From NCBI GenBank assembly GCA_041580375.1, contig JBFGDZ010000021.1, positions 1 through 29,896 of the forward strand: 29,896 nucleotides of DNA, read 5' to 3'. The DNA is from JAPUIN01 sp041580375 (GTDB lineage Bacteria > Acidobacteriota > Polarisedimenticolia > Gp22-AA2). The translations under genes were made by a program, and so were the position numbers. Of this stretch, positions 17,095 through 25,716 are shown one piece after another. Numbering within the stretch: the first letter of the stretch is position 1; the number at the start of each line of letters is the position of its first letter. Under the pieces are notes generated by a model, which searched no databases, was not told the origin of the DNA, and saw only the letters and a list, made by a program, of their open reading frames with translations.

Positions 17095-18075
17095 ATGGAG
17101 GAAAAACACCCGATCCAGGTGGTGGCCAGGCGCACCGGCCTCACCCCTGACGTGCTGCGGGCCTGGGAGCGGCGGTACGAGGCGATCCTTCCGGAGCGCT
17201 CCCCCGGCAGCCGCCGGCTCTACTCGAGCGAGGACATCGAGCGGTTGATCCTGCTGCGCAGACTGACGCAGGGGGGGCGCGGGATCGGCGACATCGCCCG
17301 CCTCCCGACCGAGCGCCTCAGAAAGATGCTGCGGGACGACGAGGAGGCGGTGCGCCGCGTCCGCCCGGCCGCGCCGGCCCCCCGGGATGGCGCTCCCCGC
17401 GGCGCCGGCGACGGCCGCCGAACGGAATCCGGCATCGACGCCGCCGGCCATCTCGAGAGCTGTGTCGACGCCGTGGGCAATCTCGATGTCGTCGATCTCG
17501 AGGCCCGCATCGACGGCGCCTACCTCGCCCTGGGGCAGATCGCGGCGATCGAGCGGGTCATCCTTCCCTTGATGCGCGCGATCGGCGACCGGTGGCGCGA
17601 CGGTCGCATCCGCGTGGTGCACGAGCATCTCGCCTCGGCCGTGGTGCGGACCGTCGTCAGCAACATGGGCCGGGTGCAGGTCGCTCCCGCCAGCGCTCCG
17701 ACCCTGATCGTCACGACCCCCGCCGGCCAGCAGCACGAGCTCGGCGCCCTGGTGGCGGCGACCACGGCGGCCTCCGAGGGATGGCAGGTCGTCTACCTCG
17801 GGCCGAACCTCCCCGCCGAGGAAATCGCCGCGGCGGCGAGGCAGAAGGGCGCCGGAGCGATCGCGCTGAGCCTCGTCTATCCCGCCGACGATCCCCGGGT
17901 CGCCGAGGAGCTCGTGCGGCTCCGCACCCTGGTGCCCGGCACGACGGCGATCCTGGTGGGGGGGCCGGCCGCATCCGGCTACCGGGACGCGCTGCGCATC
18001 ATCGGCGCCGTTCACCTCGACGACATGAAGGGCATGCGACGCGCCCTCGAACGCCTGCGCGGGAGGACCTCATGA
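17095..18075 (+). CDS. CarH/LitR-like MerR-family regulator with B12-binding domain
   Basis: A 326-residue repressor-type protein. The MerR helix-turn-helix (about 5-75) has LTPDVLRAWERRYEAILPER and RRLYSSEDIERL. A linker of roughly 50 residues, longer than in Thermus CarH, leads to a four-helix cobalamin-capping domain with the W-x9-EH motif (W167, E177, H178) and then a Rossmann B12-binding domain with GQQHELG, whose H214 aligns with the Co-ligating His177 of CarH. CarH senses light through adenosylcobalamin: it is a DNA-bound tetramer in the dark and dissociates on illumination. Two departures are visible: Arg168 where Thermus CarH has His132, and Gln in place of Glu two residues before the lower His. 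The ATG at 17095 follows GAGGAG at six bases. It overlaps the photolyase gene by ATGA, suggesting control of its own operon. Confidence 0.88.
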   Translation: MEEKHPIQVVARRTGLTPDVLRAWERRYEAILPERSPGSRRLYSSEDIERLILLRRLTQGGRGIGDIARLPTERLRKMLRDDEEAVRRVRPAAPAPRDGAPRGAGDGRRTESGIDAAGHLESCVDAVGNLDVVDLEARIDGAYLALGQIAAIERVILPLMRAIGDRWRDGRIRVVHEHLASAVVRTVVSNMGRVQVAPASAPTLIVTTPAGQQHELGALVAATTAASEGWQVVYLGPNLPAEEIAAAARQKGAGAIALSLVYPADDPRVAEELVRLRTLVPGTTAILVGGPAASGYRDALRIIGAVHLDDMKGMRRALERLRGRTS

Positions 18076-19532
18076 GCGAATGTCCGGTGATCGTCTGGTT
18101 ACGTCAGGATCTCCGTCTCGCCGACAATGATGCTCTCGCGGCGGCGGCCGCGCGCCGGGTTCCCGTCATCCCCGTCTACATCTGGGCTCCCGAGGAAGAG
18201 GATCGCTGGGCGCCCGGGACGGCCTCCCGCTGGTGGCTGAGCCGCTCACTCGCGCGGCTCGATCGATCCCTGCGCCGTCTCGGGTCCCGGCTCGTGCTGC
18301 GCAGCGGACCGAGCCTGGAGGCCCTGCGGGACCTGGTCCGCTCGACCGGCGCCCGCGCCCTGTTCTGGAACCGTCGCTACGAGCCGGCCGCCGTCGCGCG
18401 GGACGCCGCCGTCGCGCGCACCCTCGAGACGGAGGGCCTCGAGGTCCGGACGTTCAACTCGTCGCTGCTGTTCGAGCCGGGGTCGATCCTCAACGGCTCG
18501 GGAGGGCCGTACCGCGTATTCACGCCGTTCTGGAACGCCTGCCTGGCCAGGATGGATCTGGCGAAGCCGGCGCCGGCGCCGCGGCGCCTGCGGGCCCCCG
18601 CCTCGTGGCCGCGCGCGTCGAAGCTCGAACGGCTGCCGATCGAGAGCCGGACCTCGCGCACCCGCGGATTCGAGACGTTCTGGGAGCCGGGCGAAGAGGG
18701 GGCGGAGGCCGAGCTGCAGCGATTCCTCGCAGCGGCCATGGAGGCGTATCCGGGAGGGCGGGATCGGCCCGGCGAGCGCGCGACGTCGCGGCTTTCGCCG
18801 CACCTGCACTTCGGCGAGATAGGCCCGCGCCGCGTCGCGCGGCAGGTCGGCTCGGCCGTCCTCGAGTCGCCCGCCGCGCGGGCCGCGCCCGGCGAGGCGT
18901 TCGTCCGGCAGATCGGATGGCGCGAGTTCGCCTATCATCTTCTTCATCACTTCCCGGAGAGCCCCGAGCGGCCTCTCGATGCGAGCTTCGACCGCATCCG
19001 CTGGTCGTCCGACGAAAAAGCCCTGCGGGCGTGGCAGGAGGGGCGCACCGGATTCCCGATGGTTGACGCCGGCATGCGCGAGCTGCTCGCAACCGGGTGG
19101 ATGCACAACCGGGTCCGCATGATCGTCGCTTCGTTTCTCGTGAAGGATCTCCTCATCCCCTGGCAGGCCGGCGCCGCATGGTTCTGGGACACTCTGGTCG
19201 ACGCCGACCTGGCCAACAACACGCTCGGGTGGCAGTGGACGGCGGGCTGCGGCGCCGACGCGGCGCCCTTCGTGCGCGTCTTCAACCCGGCCCTGCAGGG
19301 ACGGCGCTTCGATCCCGACGGCGAGTACGTCCGCCGGTTCGTGCCCGAGCTGTCCCGCCTGCCCGCGGGACGCATCCACCAGCCTCGATCGAACGGAGGG
19401 CGCTCCCAGGCTCTCCCGGGCATGGAGGAGGGCTACGGGTACCCCGAGCCGATCGTCGACCACGCCGACAGCCGGCGACGCGCTCTCGAGGCCTACCGCC
19501 GGGCGCGGTCCTCGCGGCGGGCCGACGCATGA
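18072..19532 (+). CDS. Deoxyribodipyrimidine photolyase / cryptochrome family
   Basis: A 486-residue flavoprotein of normal length for class I photolyases. The N-terminal antenna-cofactor domain begins VIVWLRQDLRLADNDAL. The C-terminal FAD domain contains RTGFPMVDAGMREL, MHNRVRMIVASFLVKDLL and NNTLGWQWTAGCGADAAPF, the core around the flavin and the final Trp of the electron-transfer chain. The LRQDLR in place of the more common FRxDLR and the GCGADAAP variant resemble one bacterial CPD-photolyase subgroup. Repair of cyclobutane pyrimidine dimers with blue light is expected. A CarH-like regulator immediately upstream (ATGA overlap) fits light induction. The next gene also starts within its stop codon. 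Confidence 0.92.
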   Translation: MSECPVIVWLRQDLRLADNDALAAAAARRVPVIPVYIWAPEEEDRWAPGTASRWWLSRSLARLDRSLRRLGSRLVLRSGPSLEALRDLVRSTGARALFWNRRYEPAAVARDAAVARTLETEGLEVRTFNSSLLFEPGSILNGSGGPYRVFTPFWNACLARMDLAKPAPAPRRLRAPASWPRASKLERLPIESRTSRTRGFETFWEPGEEGAEAELQRFLAAAMEAYPGGRDRPGERATSRLSPHLHFGEIGPRRVARQVGSAVLESPAARAAPGEAFVRQIGWREFAYHLLHHFPESPERPLDASFDRIRWSSDEKALRAWQEGRTGFPMVDAGMRELLATGWMHNRVRMIVASFLVKDLLIPWQAGAAWFWDTLVDADLANNTLGWQWTAGCGADAAPFVRVFNPALQGRRFDPDGEYVRRFVPELSRLPAGRIHQPRSNGGRSQALPGMEEGYGYPEPIVDHADSRRRALEAYRRARSSRRADA

Positions 19533-21064
19533 ACGCGCCGCGCGCGGGTCGGGTCATCCTGCTGACCGGCGCCAGCGGGTACGTCGGGGGCCGCCTGCTC
19601 GGCGCGCTGGAGGCGGGCGGCCACCGCGTGCGGTGCCCGGCTCGGCGGCCCGACTACCTGCGCCCGCGCGTGGGGCCCGGCACCGAGGTGGTGCAGGGGG
19701 ACGTGCTCGACGAGGCGTCCCTCGATCGCGCCTTCGACGGGATCGACACCGCCTACTACCTGATCCACTCGATGGACGCCGGGGGCGGGTTCGCGGAGAT
19801 CGATCGCCGGGCCGCCTCCAACTTCGCCCGCGCAGCCGCCCGCCGGAACGTCCGGCGGATCATCTATCTGGGCGGGCTCGGCGAGGCCGCGCCGGATCTC
19901 TCGAGCCACCTGAAGAGCCGGCACGAGGTCGGAGCGATCCTCCGCTCGGGCGGCGTGCCGGTGATCGAGCTGCGCGCCTCCATCGTTATCGGCTCGGGCA
20001 GCCTGTCGTTCGAGATGATCCGCGCCCTGGTCGAGCGGCTCCCCGTGATGATCACCCCCCGGTGGGTCGCCGTCACCGCTCAGCCGATCGCGATTCAGGA
20101 TCTTCTCGACTATCTCGCGCGCTCGCTCGACCTTCCGGGCGGTGAGAATCGGATCATCGAGATCGGGGGCGCGGACCGGGTGTCCTACGGCGACATCATG
20201 CGTGAGTACGCGCGGCAGCGGAATCTGCGCCGGCTCATGATCTCCGTGCCGGTCCTGACGCCCCGTCTGTCGAGTCTCTGGCTGGGTCTGGTCACCCCGC
20301 TCTACGCGCGCGTGGGCCGCCTCCTGATCGAGAGCATCCGCCACCCGACGGTCGTGCGCGACCCCGCGGCGCTGGATCTCTTTCCGATCCGGCCGCGCGG
20401 CATCGGCGACGCCATCGCATCGGCACTGAGGCACGAAGACCGCGAATTCGCCGAGACCCGCTGGTCCGACACCCTGGCCCGCGCCGGGACGGCCGGGACG
20501 CGCGGCGGCGTGCGGGTCGGACCGCGCCTGGTCGATTCGCGCGTGGCGCGCGTCGCCCTCGCTCCCGGGGCCGCCTTCGCGCCGATCCGCCGCATCGGTG
20601 GCGCGACCGGCTGGTATTTCGCCGACGGTCTCTGGACGCTGCGCGGCTTTCTCGATCTTCTGGTGGGTGGCGTCGGCGTGCGGAGGGGCCGGCGCGATCC
20701 GGACGGATTGCGGGTCGGGGACGTGGTCGACTTCTGGCGTGTCGAGGCGTTCGAGCCGGATCGGCGCCTCCGCCTGGCGGCCGAGATGCGGCTCCCGGGC
20801 CGCGCCTGGCTGGAATTCGAGGTGGAGCCGGGCGCGGCGGGAAGCACCGTCCGCCAGACCGCCGTCTTCGATCCGGAAGGCCTGCTCGGGCTCGCTTACT
20901 GGTATCTTCTATACCCGCTGCACAAGGTCGTCTTCTCCGGGATGCTCCGGCGGATCGTGGCGGCCGCCCGATCCGGATCGGCCGGAGAAGCCGGACCGGA
21001 ACGCGCCGACGCCCGCGCGGCACTGTCCGCCGGCGCCGGACGCGACGCGCGTCGTCATCGATGA
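19529..21064 (+). CDS. SDR-family NAD(P)-binding oxidoreductase fused to DUF2867
   Basis: A 511-residue protein. The N-terminal Rossmann domain of the atypical extended SDR/NmrA type has LLTGASGYVGGRLL (residues 10-23) and IIYLGGLGEAAPDLSSHLKSR. It continues with a substrate domain to about residue 300. The C-terminal part (about 325-490: GGATGWYFADGLWTLRGFLD, then GDVVDFWRVE, and a FDPEGLLGLAYWY region) matches DUF2867, a SRPBCC-like domain often fused to this SDR. The substrate is unknown. Such SDR-DUF2867 proteins are often found beside photolyases. The final 25 residues are Arg/Ala-rich and overlap the next start. ATGA overlaps on both sides place it in the light-operon. Confidence 0.85.
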   Translation: MNAPRAGRVILLTGASGYVGGRLLGALEAGGHRVRCPARRPDYLRPRVGPGTEVVQGDVLDEASLDRAFDGIDTAYYLIHSMDAGGGFAEIDRRAASNFARAAARRNVRRIIYLGGLGEAAPDLSSHLKSRHEVGAILRSGGVPVIELRASIVIGSGSLSFEMIRALVERLPVMITPRWVAVTAQPIAIQDLLDYLARSLDLPGGENRIIEIGGADRVSYGDIMREYARQRNLRRLMISVPVLTPRLSSLWLGLVTPLYARVGRLLIESIRHPTVVRDPAALDLFPIRPRGIGDAIASALRHEDREFAETRWSDTLARAGTAGTRGGVRVGPRLVDSRVARVALAPGAAFAPIRRIGGATGWYFADGLWTLRGFLDLLVGGVGVRRGRRDPDGLRVGDVVDFWRVEAFEPDRRLRLAAEMRLPGRAWLEFEVEPGAAGSTVRQTAVFDPEGLLGLAYWYLLYPLHKVVFSGMLRRIVAAARSGSAGEAGPERADARAALSAGAGRDARRHR

Positions 21065-22032
21065 TTCGTTCGGCCGGGAAAGAGCCGACCCTCCGCGTCG
21101 GGATCAGCAGCTGTCTGCTGGGGGACGAGGTGCGTTTCGACGGCGGGCACAAGCACGACAGCCTGCTCACCGGAACGATCGGGCGGTACGTCCGCTGGGT
21201 TCCCGTCTGTCCAGAGGTCGAGATCGGGCTCGGCACGCCGCGCGAGAGCCTGCGCCTCGTGGGGTCGGCGGAGGCGCCCCGGATGGTGGCGAAGAAATCG
21301 GGCGCGGATCACACGGAGGCGATGCGCCGTTACGCGGAGCGCAGGGTCCTCGAACTCGCCGAGGAGCGGCTGCACGGCTACATCCTGAAGAAGGACTCCC
21401 CCTCATGCGGCATGGAGCGGGTGAAGGTCTACGGCGACGGGAACGTCATGCCCAGGAAGGAGGGACGGGGACTGTTCGCCGCGGCGCTGATGGAGAGGCT
21501 GCCCACGCTTCCCGTCGAGGAGGAGGGCCGGCTGCGCGACGCCGCAATCCGCGAGAATTTCGTCGAGCGGCTGTTCGCCCGGCACCGCTGGCTGTCGCTC
21601 GTCGCGCGCCGACCCCGGGCGGCCGATCTCGTCGACTTCCACACGCAGCACAAGCTCGCGCTCATGTCGCACAGCGAGACGATCTACCGGCGCCTCGGCC
21701 GGCTGGTGGCGGATGCGGGGAAGCACCCGATGTCCGATCTGCTCGACCGCTACGAGGCGGACTTCGACGCCGCGCTGCGCGTGAAGGCGACACCGAAGAA
21801 GCACTCCAACGTCCTCCAGCACATGGCCGGATTTCTGAAGAAGCGCATCGCGGCACCGGACCGATCGGAGCTCGCGGCGTGCATCGAGGATTACCGGCGC
21901 GGGCTGGTGCCCCTGATCGTCCCGATCACGCTTTTAAAGCACCACTTCCGCGCGCATCCGGCCCCCTGGATCGAGGGCCAGACCTACCTGAACCCCTACC
22001 CCGCCGAGCTGAAGCTGCGGAACTTCGTCTGA
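21061..22032 (+). CDS. TudS-like (DUF523) and DUF1722 two-domain protein
   Basis: A 323-residue protein. The N-terminal DUF523 domain (about 10-155) carries three conserved Cys: SSCLLG (C18), PVCPEVEIGLGTPRE (C50) and KDSPSCG (C116). In characterised DUF523 proteins (TudS, 2-thiouracil desulfidase) three such Cys hold a 4Fe-4S cluster that removes sulfur from thiouracil. The C-terminal DUF1722 domain (about 195-310, DFHTQHKLALMSHS and TYLNPYP near the end) is that of E. coli YbgA, whose gene sits beside phrB. The E. coli pairing makes the photolyase linkage a recurrent one. Substrate here is not proven; desulfuration of thiolated pyrimidines or bases damaged by near-UV light is an attractive inference. 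Last gene of the operon, with ATGA overlap upstream. Confidence 0.9.
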   Translation: MIRSAGKEPTLRVGISSCLLGDEVRFDGGHKHDSLLTGTIGRYVRWVPVCPEVEIGLGTPRESLRLVGSAEAPRMVAKKSGADHTEAMRRYAERRVLELAEERLHGYILKKDSPSCGMERVKVYGDGNVMPRKEGRGLFAAALMERLPTLPVEEEGRLRDAAIRENFVERLFARHRWLSLVARRPRAADLVDFHTQHKLALMSHSETIYRRLGRLVADAGKHPMSDLLDRYEADFDAALRVKATPKKHSNVLQHMAGFLKKRIAAPDRSELAACIEDYRRGLVPLIVPITLLKHHFRAHPAPWIEGQTYLNPYPAELKLRNFV

Positions 22033-22042
22033 GCGCCCGCCT

Positions 22043-22813
22043 TCAGTACTTCGCCGGCGCCGGGCCCGCCGACTTGGCGTACATCGCCCAGGTCAGCAGG
22101 AAGCCGACGATGACGAACCCGATGGCCCAGATCCAGCTGTTGGATCCGCCGTAGATCGTCGGGTAGTGATTGCTGACCATCAGGAAGAGAAGCGGCACGG
22201 ACATGTAGGTGTTGTGCTTGGAGCGCATCCCGGCCAGCGCCACGAGCGCCCCGTCGGGCGCCTGTCCGTCGCGGGTCGCGGCGATGATCTTGCGCTGCGC
22301 GGGCCAGATCCGCATCCAGACGTTCGCTGCCATCGCGGTGCCGAAGATCGCTCCGACATGGATGAACACGGCCCGCCCGGAGAACCAGCAGGACATCCAC
22401 CAAGTGACCGCGATCAGGAGCACCAGCGACACCACGGTGCCGGCGAACGGCTGCTTCTTGAGCGGCGTCTTCCACAGGACGTCGTAGACGAAGAACCCGA
22501 CGACCAGGGCGGCGAGCCCGAAGGCGGTGCCCGCGCCGACGCTCATCGACGGCTCGGCCGGCAGCAGGTTGCCCCCCATGTAGTAGACGATGCCCAGCAG
22601 CAGGATGCCGGAGATCCAGGTCCAGGCGGCGCCCCAGCGGAACCAGTAGAGGGCGCGGGGCATCAGCTGGGGGACCACCTTCTTCTTGCTGTCGGGATCG
22701 AACGTCTTGGCCACCTGGCTGTTCACGAAGTTGAAGAACCACAGATGTCCGATCCACATCACGCCGGCGATCACGTGGACCCATCTGAAGATGATGTTCA
22801 GCCACTCGTTCAT
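22043..22813 (-). CDS. PuuD-like membrane protein (urate hydroxylase N-terminal domain family)
   Basis: A 256-residue integral membrane protein with about eight hydrophobic segments, matching the membrane domain of the PuuD/Urate_ox_N (DUF989) family. Conserved features include FRWVHVIAGVMWIGHLWFF near the N-terminus (two His for possible haem or metal ligation), HVGAIFGTAMAANVW and RSKHNTYMSVPLLFLMVSNH near the C-terminus. PuuD proteins with a cytochrome c tail oxidise urate to 5-hydroxyisourate; here the tail with CxxCH is absent and no purine-catabolism genes are adjacent, so urate oxidase activity is uncertain. The ATG at 22813 follows a strong GGAGGAGGGAGG; the longer frame is rejected. 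Its stop is 10 bp from the convergent TudS-like gene. Confidence 0.8.
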   Translation of the reverse strand: MNEWLNIIFRWVHVIAGVMWIGHLWFFNFVNSQVAKTFDPDSKKKVVPQLMPRALYWFRWGAAWTWISGILLLGIVYYMGGNLLPAEPSMSVGAGTAFGLAALVVGFFVYDVLWKTPLKKQPFAGTVVSLVLLIAVTWWMSCWFSGRAVFIHVGAIFGTAMAANVWMRIWPAQRKIIAATRDGQAPDGALVALAGMRSKHNTYMSVPLLFLMVSNHYPTIYGGSNSWIWAIGFVIVGFLLTWAMYAKSAGPAPAKY

Positions 22814-22993
22814 GCTGGTCCTCCCTCCTCCACGAATGTGAGCGAGAACGCTGGAGCCATTGGGCACCGGTGCGGACCGGCGGGGCGCCCGTTCAACGCG
22901 TCATGTCGGACCGGGCCGCTCTGAGTTGCGGCAGTCTACGCCAACCGTCGGAGACGGCGCAAGACGCGGCGCTCCATCGCGGCGGCGCGCGGA

Positions 22994-24826
22994 TCAGAGG
23001 CCGCACCACGGTCCGGCGACAGCCTCCATGCGCTGGAACCGGCGCTGCACGGTCCAGTAGGCCGCCGCGAGGATCAGGGCGCAGCCGATCCAGACGCCGG
23101 CGGCGCCGCCCGGGACGGACTCGGTGAGGGCGCGGATCCCGATGCGCATGGCGCCAGAGAGAGCCCAGATCCGGATCCAGCCCACCATGGCCAGGACGAA
23201 CTGACCGATGTGAGCGCCGAGCATCACGATCAGAATCGCCACATAGACCGCCTTGCGCGCGCCGTTCGAGACCGCGGCCCTGAAGGCCATCAGGTAAGCG
23301 GCCAGAGCGCCGAGCCACAGGATCCCGGATGCGAGCATGAGCACGGGAAACTCCGGCAGGGCGATCCGCGGAGTGAGGTGCGGGCGATCGCCCGCCAGGC
23401 TCACACCACCCGGCTTCGGGACGACGCTGCCCGTCTCATCGACATCCAGGTACCGGTCTCTGATCTCCTTCGGGGGGATCCTCTCCCCGTAGACCGACTG
23501 CGCCGCCCGGCTGATCTGCAGCGCGACGAATTCGACCGATGCATCGGCCGGCACGCTGTAGGGCGAGTACAGAACCGCGCGGCTTCCCCTGAACAGCGGC
23601 TCGGTCCACGGCGGGTGCGACTCGCCCCAGGGCGATCCGTTTCCGGGCGGCCTCCCGTCCCAGGCGATCTCACAGGTCTCGATCGGCACTCGCAGGACGT
23701 AGCAGCAATCCGTCTTCCGGTATGTGACCAACTCCCGCGACTGTCCGTCGCGCGCCGCCATGATCGAGCCGGCGCCGTAACCGATCCAGAGGAGGAACAG
23801 ACCGGGAAGCGTCACGAAAGCGAACAGCCGTCGCGGCGGGATCGGCAGGTGGGCGATGGCATACAGGCGGCCCGCCAGCGGGCCCGACACGGCGAACAGC
23901 AGGTATGCGACCATCGCGACGTGAACGTACCGGAAGTCGCCGTCGTCGTCGAGCACGCCTCCCGCCAGGACCATGCCGAAGAAGATCAGGAGCGGCACGA
24001 TCAGGAGGCCGGCCATCGGCTTCTTGACCAGCGTCCGATAGAGAGTCGAAGCGAGGAACCAGGCGCGTCCGAGGGAGCCGCCGCGGTCGCGATCCGCGTC
24101 GTCCTCGAAGGATCGCCGCAGGTCCCGCGCCTCATCGCGCCGTGCGCCTCCGGGCGATGGCTCGAGCGGGACCACCGAGAACGACGCGGGAAGGGCGCGG
24201 TATGTGTGCGCGGCCAGCGCGGCGCCCACGACCAGCGGCACGAACGAGACCCACAGGGGCCGGTCGCCCAGCATCACGACGAGGATCAGGGATCCCGCGA
24301 GCGTGACCGTCAGGAAAGACACCCAGGAACGATCGGGGGGAATCGTCTGCAGGCCGGGCCGCCGCGTTTGAAGGAAGACTGCCGCGAGGACGAGCCCCGC
24401 CAGCAGCCGGATCGCCAGCCGCGGCGCGTCCGGTCCGGACGGAAGGGCTCCGTCCGGCATGAGGCCCCCCAGCGCTCCCAGGGCGATCACCAGTGCTCCG
24501 GTCACGGCCAGGATGATCGCCCCGCAGAGGATCACGGCGATCAGATGCAGGAGCCAGAGCGTGCGCGGAGCGATCGGCAGCGACAGCGCGAACGGGCCGC
24601 TGCGCGAGCGGCAGCCCGGCGAGGCGAGAAACACCGCGGCGGCGATCCAGAAGACGGTCGACCAGGACGCGGCGATCCACCACGGGTCGCGGAGCAGCTC
24701 CGTCGCCGGCGCATGCGAGGCGAACGCGACGATCCCCAGGAGCAGGGTCGAGTTGAAGGCCGCGATCGGAAGCCACCGGGGCAGCGACCGGACGGCCGGG
24801 TCCTGCCGGAGCCACGCTGCGATCAC
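22994..24826 (-). CDS. ABC transporter permease (ABC-2-like, 12 TM segments)
   Basis: A 610-residue membrane protein with about 12 predicted membrane segments, beginning WLRQDPAVRSLPRWLPIAAF and ending in QRRFQRMEAVAGPWCGL. A large soluble loop of about 150 residues (roughly 380-530, with two adjacent Cys in KTDCCYVLRVP) separates the ninth and tenth segments and should be extracytoplasmic. The GTG start at 24826 overlaps the ATPase stop (GTGA), so translation is coupled; the much longer open frame upstream is antisense-type read-through of the ATPase gene. Together with the GntR and ATPase genes it forms a YtrA-type operon; such systems are linked to cell-envelope stress or antibiotic response in Firmicutes. 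Substrate is unknown. Confidence 0.82.
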   Translation of the reverse strand: MIAAWLRQDPAVRSLPRWLPIAAFNSTLLLGIVAFASHAPATELLRDPWWIAASWSTVFWIAAAVFLASPGCRSRSGPFALSLPIAPRTLWLLHLIAVILCGAIILAVTGALVIALGALGGLMPDGALPSGPDAPRLAIRLLAGLVLAAVFLQTRRPGLQTIPPDRSWVSFLTVTLAGSLILVVMLGDRPLWVSFVPLVVGAALAAHTYRALPASFSVVPLEPSPGGARRDEARDLRRSFEDDADRDRGGSLGRAWFLASTLYRTLVKKPMAGLLIVPLLIFFGMVLAGGVLDDDGDFRYVHVAMVAYLLFAVSGPLAGRLYAIAHLPIPPRRLFAFVTLPGLFLLWIGYGAGSIMAARDGQSRELVTYRKTDCCYVLRVPIETCEIAWDGRPPGNGSPWGESHPPWTEPLFRGSRAVLYSPYSVPADASVEFVALQISRAAQSVYGERIPPKEIRDRYLDVDETGSVVPKPGGVSLAGDRPHLTPRIALPEFPVLMLASGILWLGALAAYLMAFRAAVSNGARKAVYVAILIVMLGAHIGQFVLAMVGWIRIWALSGAMRIGIRALTESVPGGAAGVWIGCALILAAAYWTVQRRFQRMEAVAGPWCGL

Positions 24827-25716
24827 GGCCGGCTCCCGATCAACTCGATGAACATTTCCTCCAGCGCGACGGATCGGCAGCGCGCCCCCTCCACGCCGAG
24901 GGATTGCGAAAGCGCGCTGCGGCTCGCCTCCGGCCCGAGCCGGAAGACCGCGTGCATTGCGACGGATCCCTCGCGCACTCCCAGGCATCCGTCCAGCCCG
25001 AGGATCTTGTCGCGCGTGAGGCCCGGGGAGCGGGGCACGAGCACGAGGGAGAACTCCTCGCGCAGCTGATCGAGGCCGTTGTCGAGGAGCACGCCGCCGT
25101 CGTGGAGCATGACGATCCGTCCGGCCATCCGCTCGACGTCCCCCATGTAGTGCGAGGAGAAGACGATGCTGGAACCGGCCTCGTTGAGGAGCTCGATGGA
25201 AGTCTCCAGAAACTGCCGTCGCGCCGCGGGATCGAGGCCGCCCGCCGGCTCGTCGAGCAGGAGCAGCTCCGGCCGGTGGGAGACGGCGCACAGGAGCGCC
25301 ACCTGGCGCGCCTGACCCTTGCTGAGCGTCCTGATGCGCGCGCCCGGCGGCAGGTCGAACCGTCCCGCGAGCTGCCGCGCCAGACCGTCGTCCCAGCCGG
25401 GGAAGAGTCTCCTGTGCAGCCCCATCACCTCCGACACGGTGAGAAAAGGCGGCAGTGTCTGATCCTCGGCCACGTATCCCAGGCGTCGCTTGATCTCGAG
25501 GGAGCGCTCGCGCGGATCCATCCCGAACACCTTCACCGAGCCCCGCTGGGGCTCGATCATGCCCATCGCGATCCGCATGAGGGTCGTCTTCCCGGCTCCG
25601 TTCCGGCCGAGAAGACCGACGACGTCGCCCGCGCCCACGCTGAAACTCACGCCGCGCAGCACGTCGACGCCGCGCCGGTACGACCGGTCAACGTCTTTGA
25701 ACTCGAGGACATTCAT
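24823..25716 (-). CDS. ABC transporter ATP-binding protein
   Basis: A 297-residue ATPase. Walker A is GLLGRNGAGKTTL, the Q-loop is in GYVAEDQTLPPFLTV, the signature is TLSKGQARQVAL (LSKGQ instead of LSGGQ, common in ABC-2/YtrB-like exporters), and Walker B is LLLLDEPAGGLDP with the H-switch in SSHYMGDVERMAGR. A C-terminal regulatory extension of about 80 residues follows. It would energise the permease encoded next. ATGA and GTGA overlaps join it to the GntR gene upstream and the permease gene downstream. Confidence 0.92.
   Translation of the reverse strand: MNVLEFKDVDRSYRRGVDVLRGVSFSVGAGDVVGLLGRNGAGKTTLMRIAMGMIEPQRGSVKVFGMDPRERSLEIKRRLGYVAEDQTLPPFLTVSEVMGLHRRLFPGWDDGLARQLAGRFDLPPGARIRTLSKGQARQVALLCAVSHRPELLLLDEPAGGLDPAARRQFLETSIELLNEAGSSIVFSSHYMGDVERMAGRIVMLHDGGVLLDNGLDQLREEFSLVLVPRSPGLTRDKILGLDGCLGVREGSVAMHAVFRLGPEASRSALSQSLGVEGARCRSVALEEMFIELIGSRP

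Noticed and set aside
24827..25291. 150-codon extension of the ABC permease frame
   Set aside because: It lies within the ATPase gene in another frame; the GTGA overlap start at 24826 is the natural coupled start.
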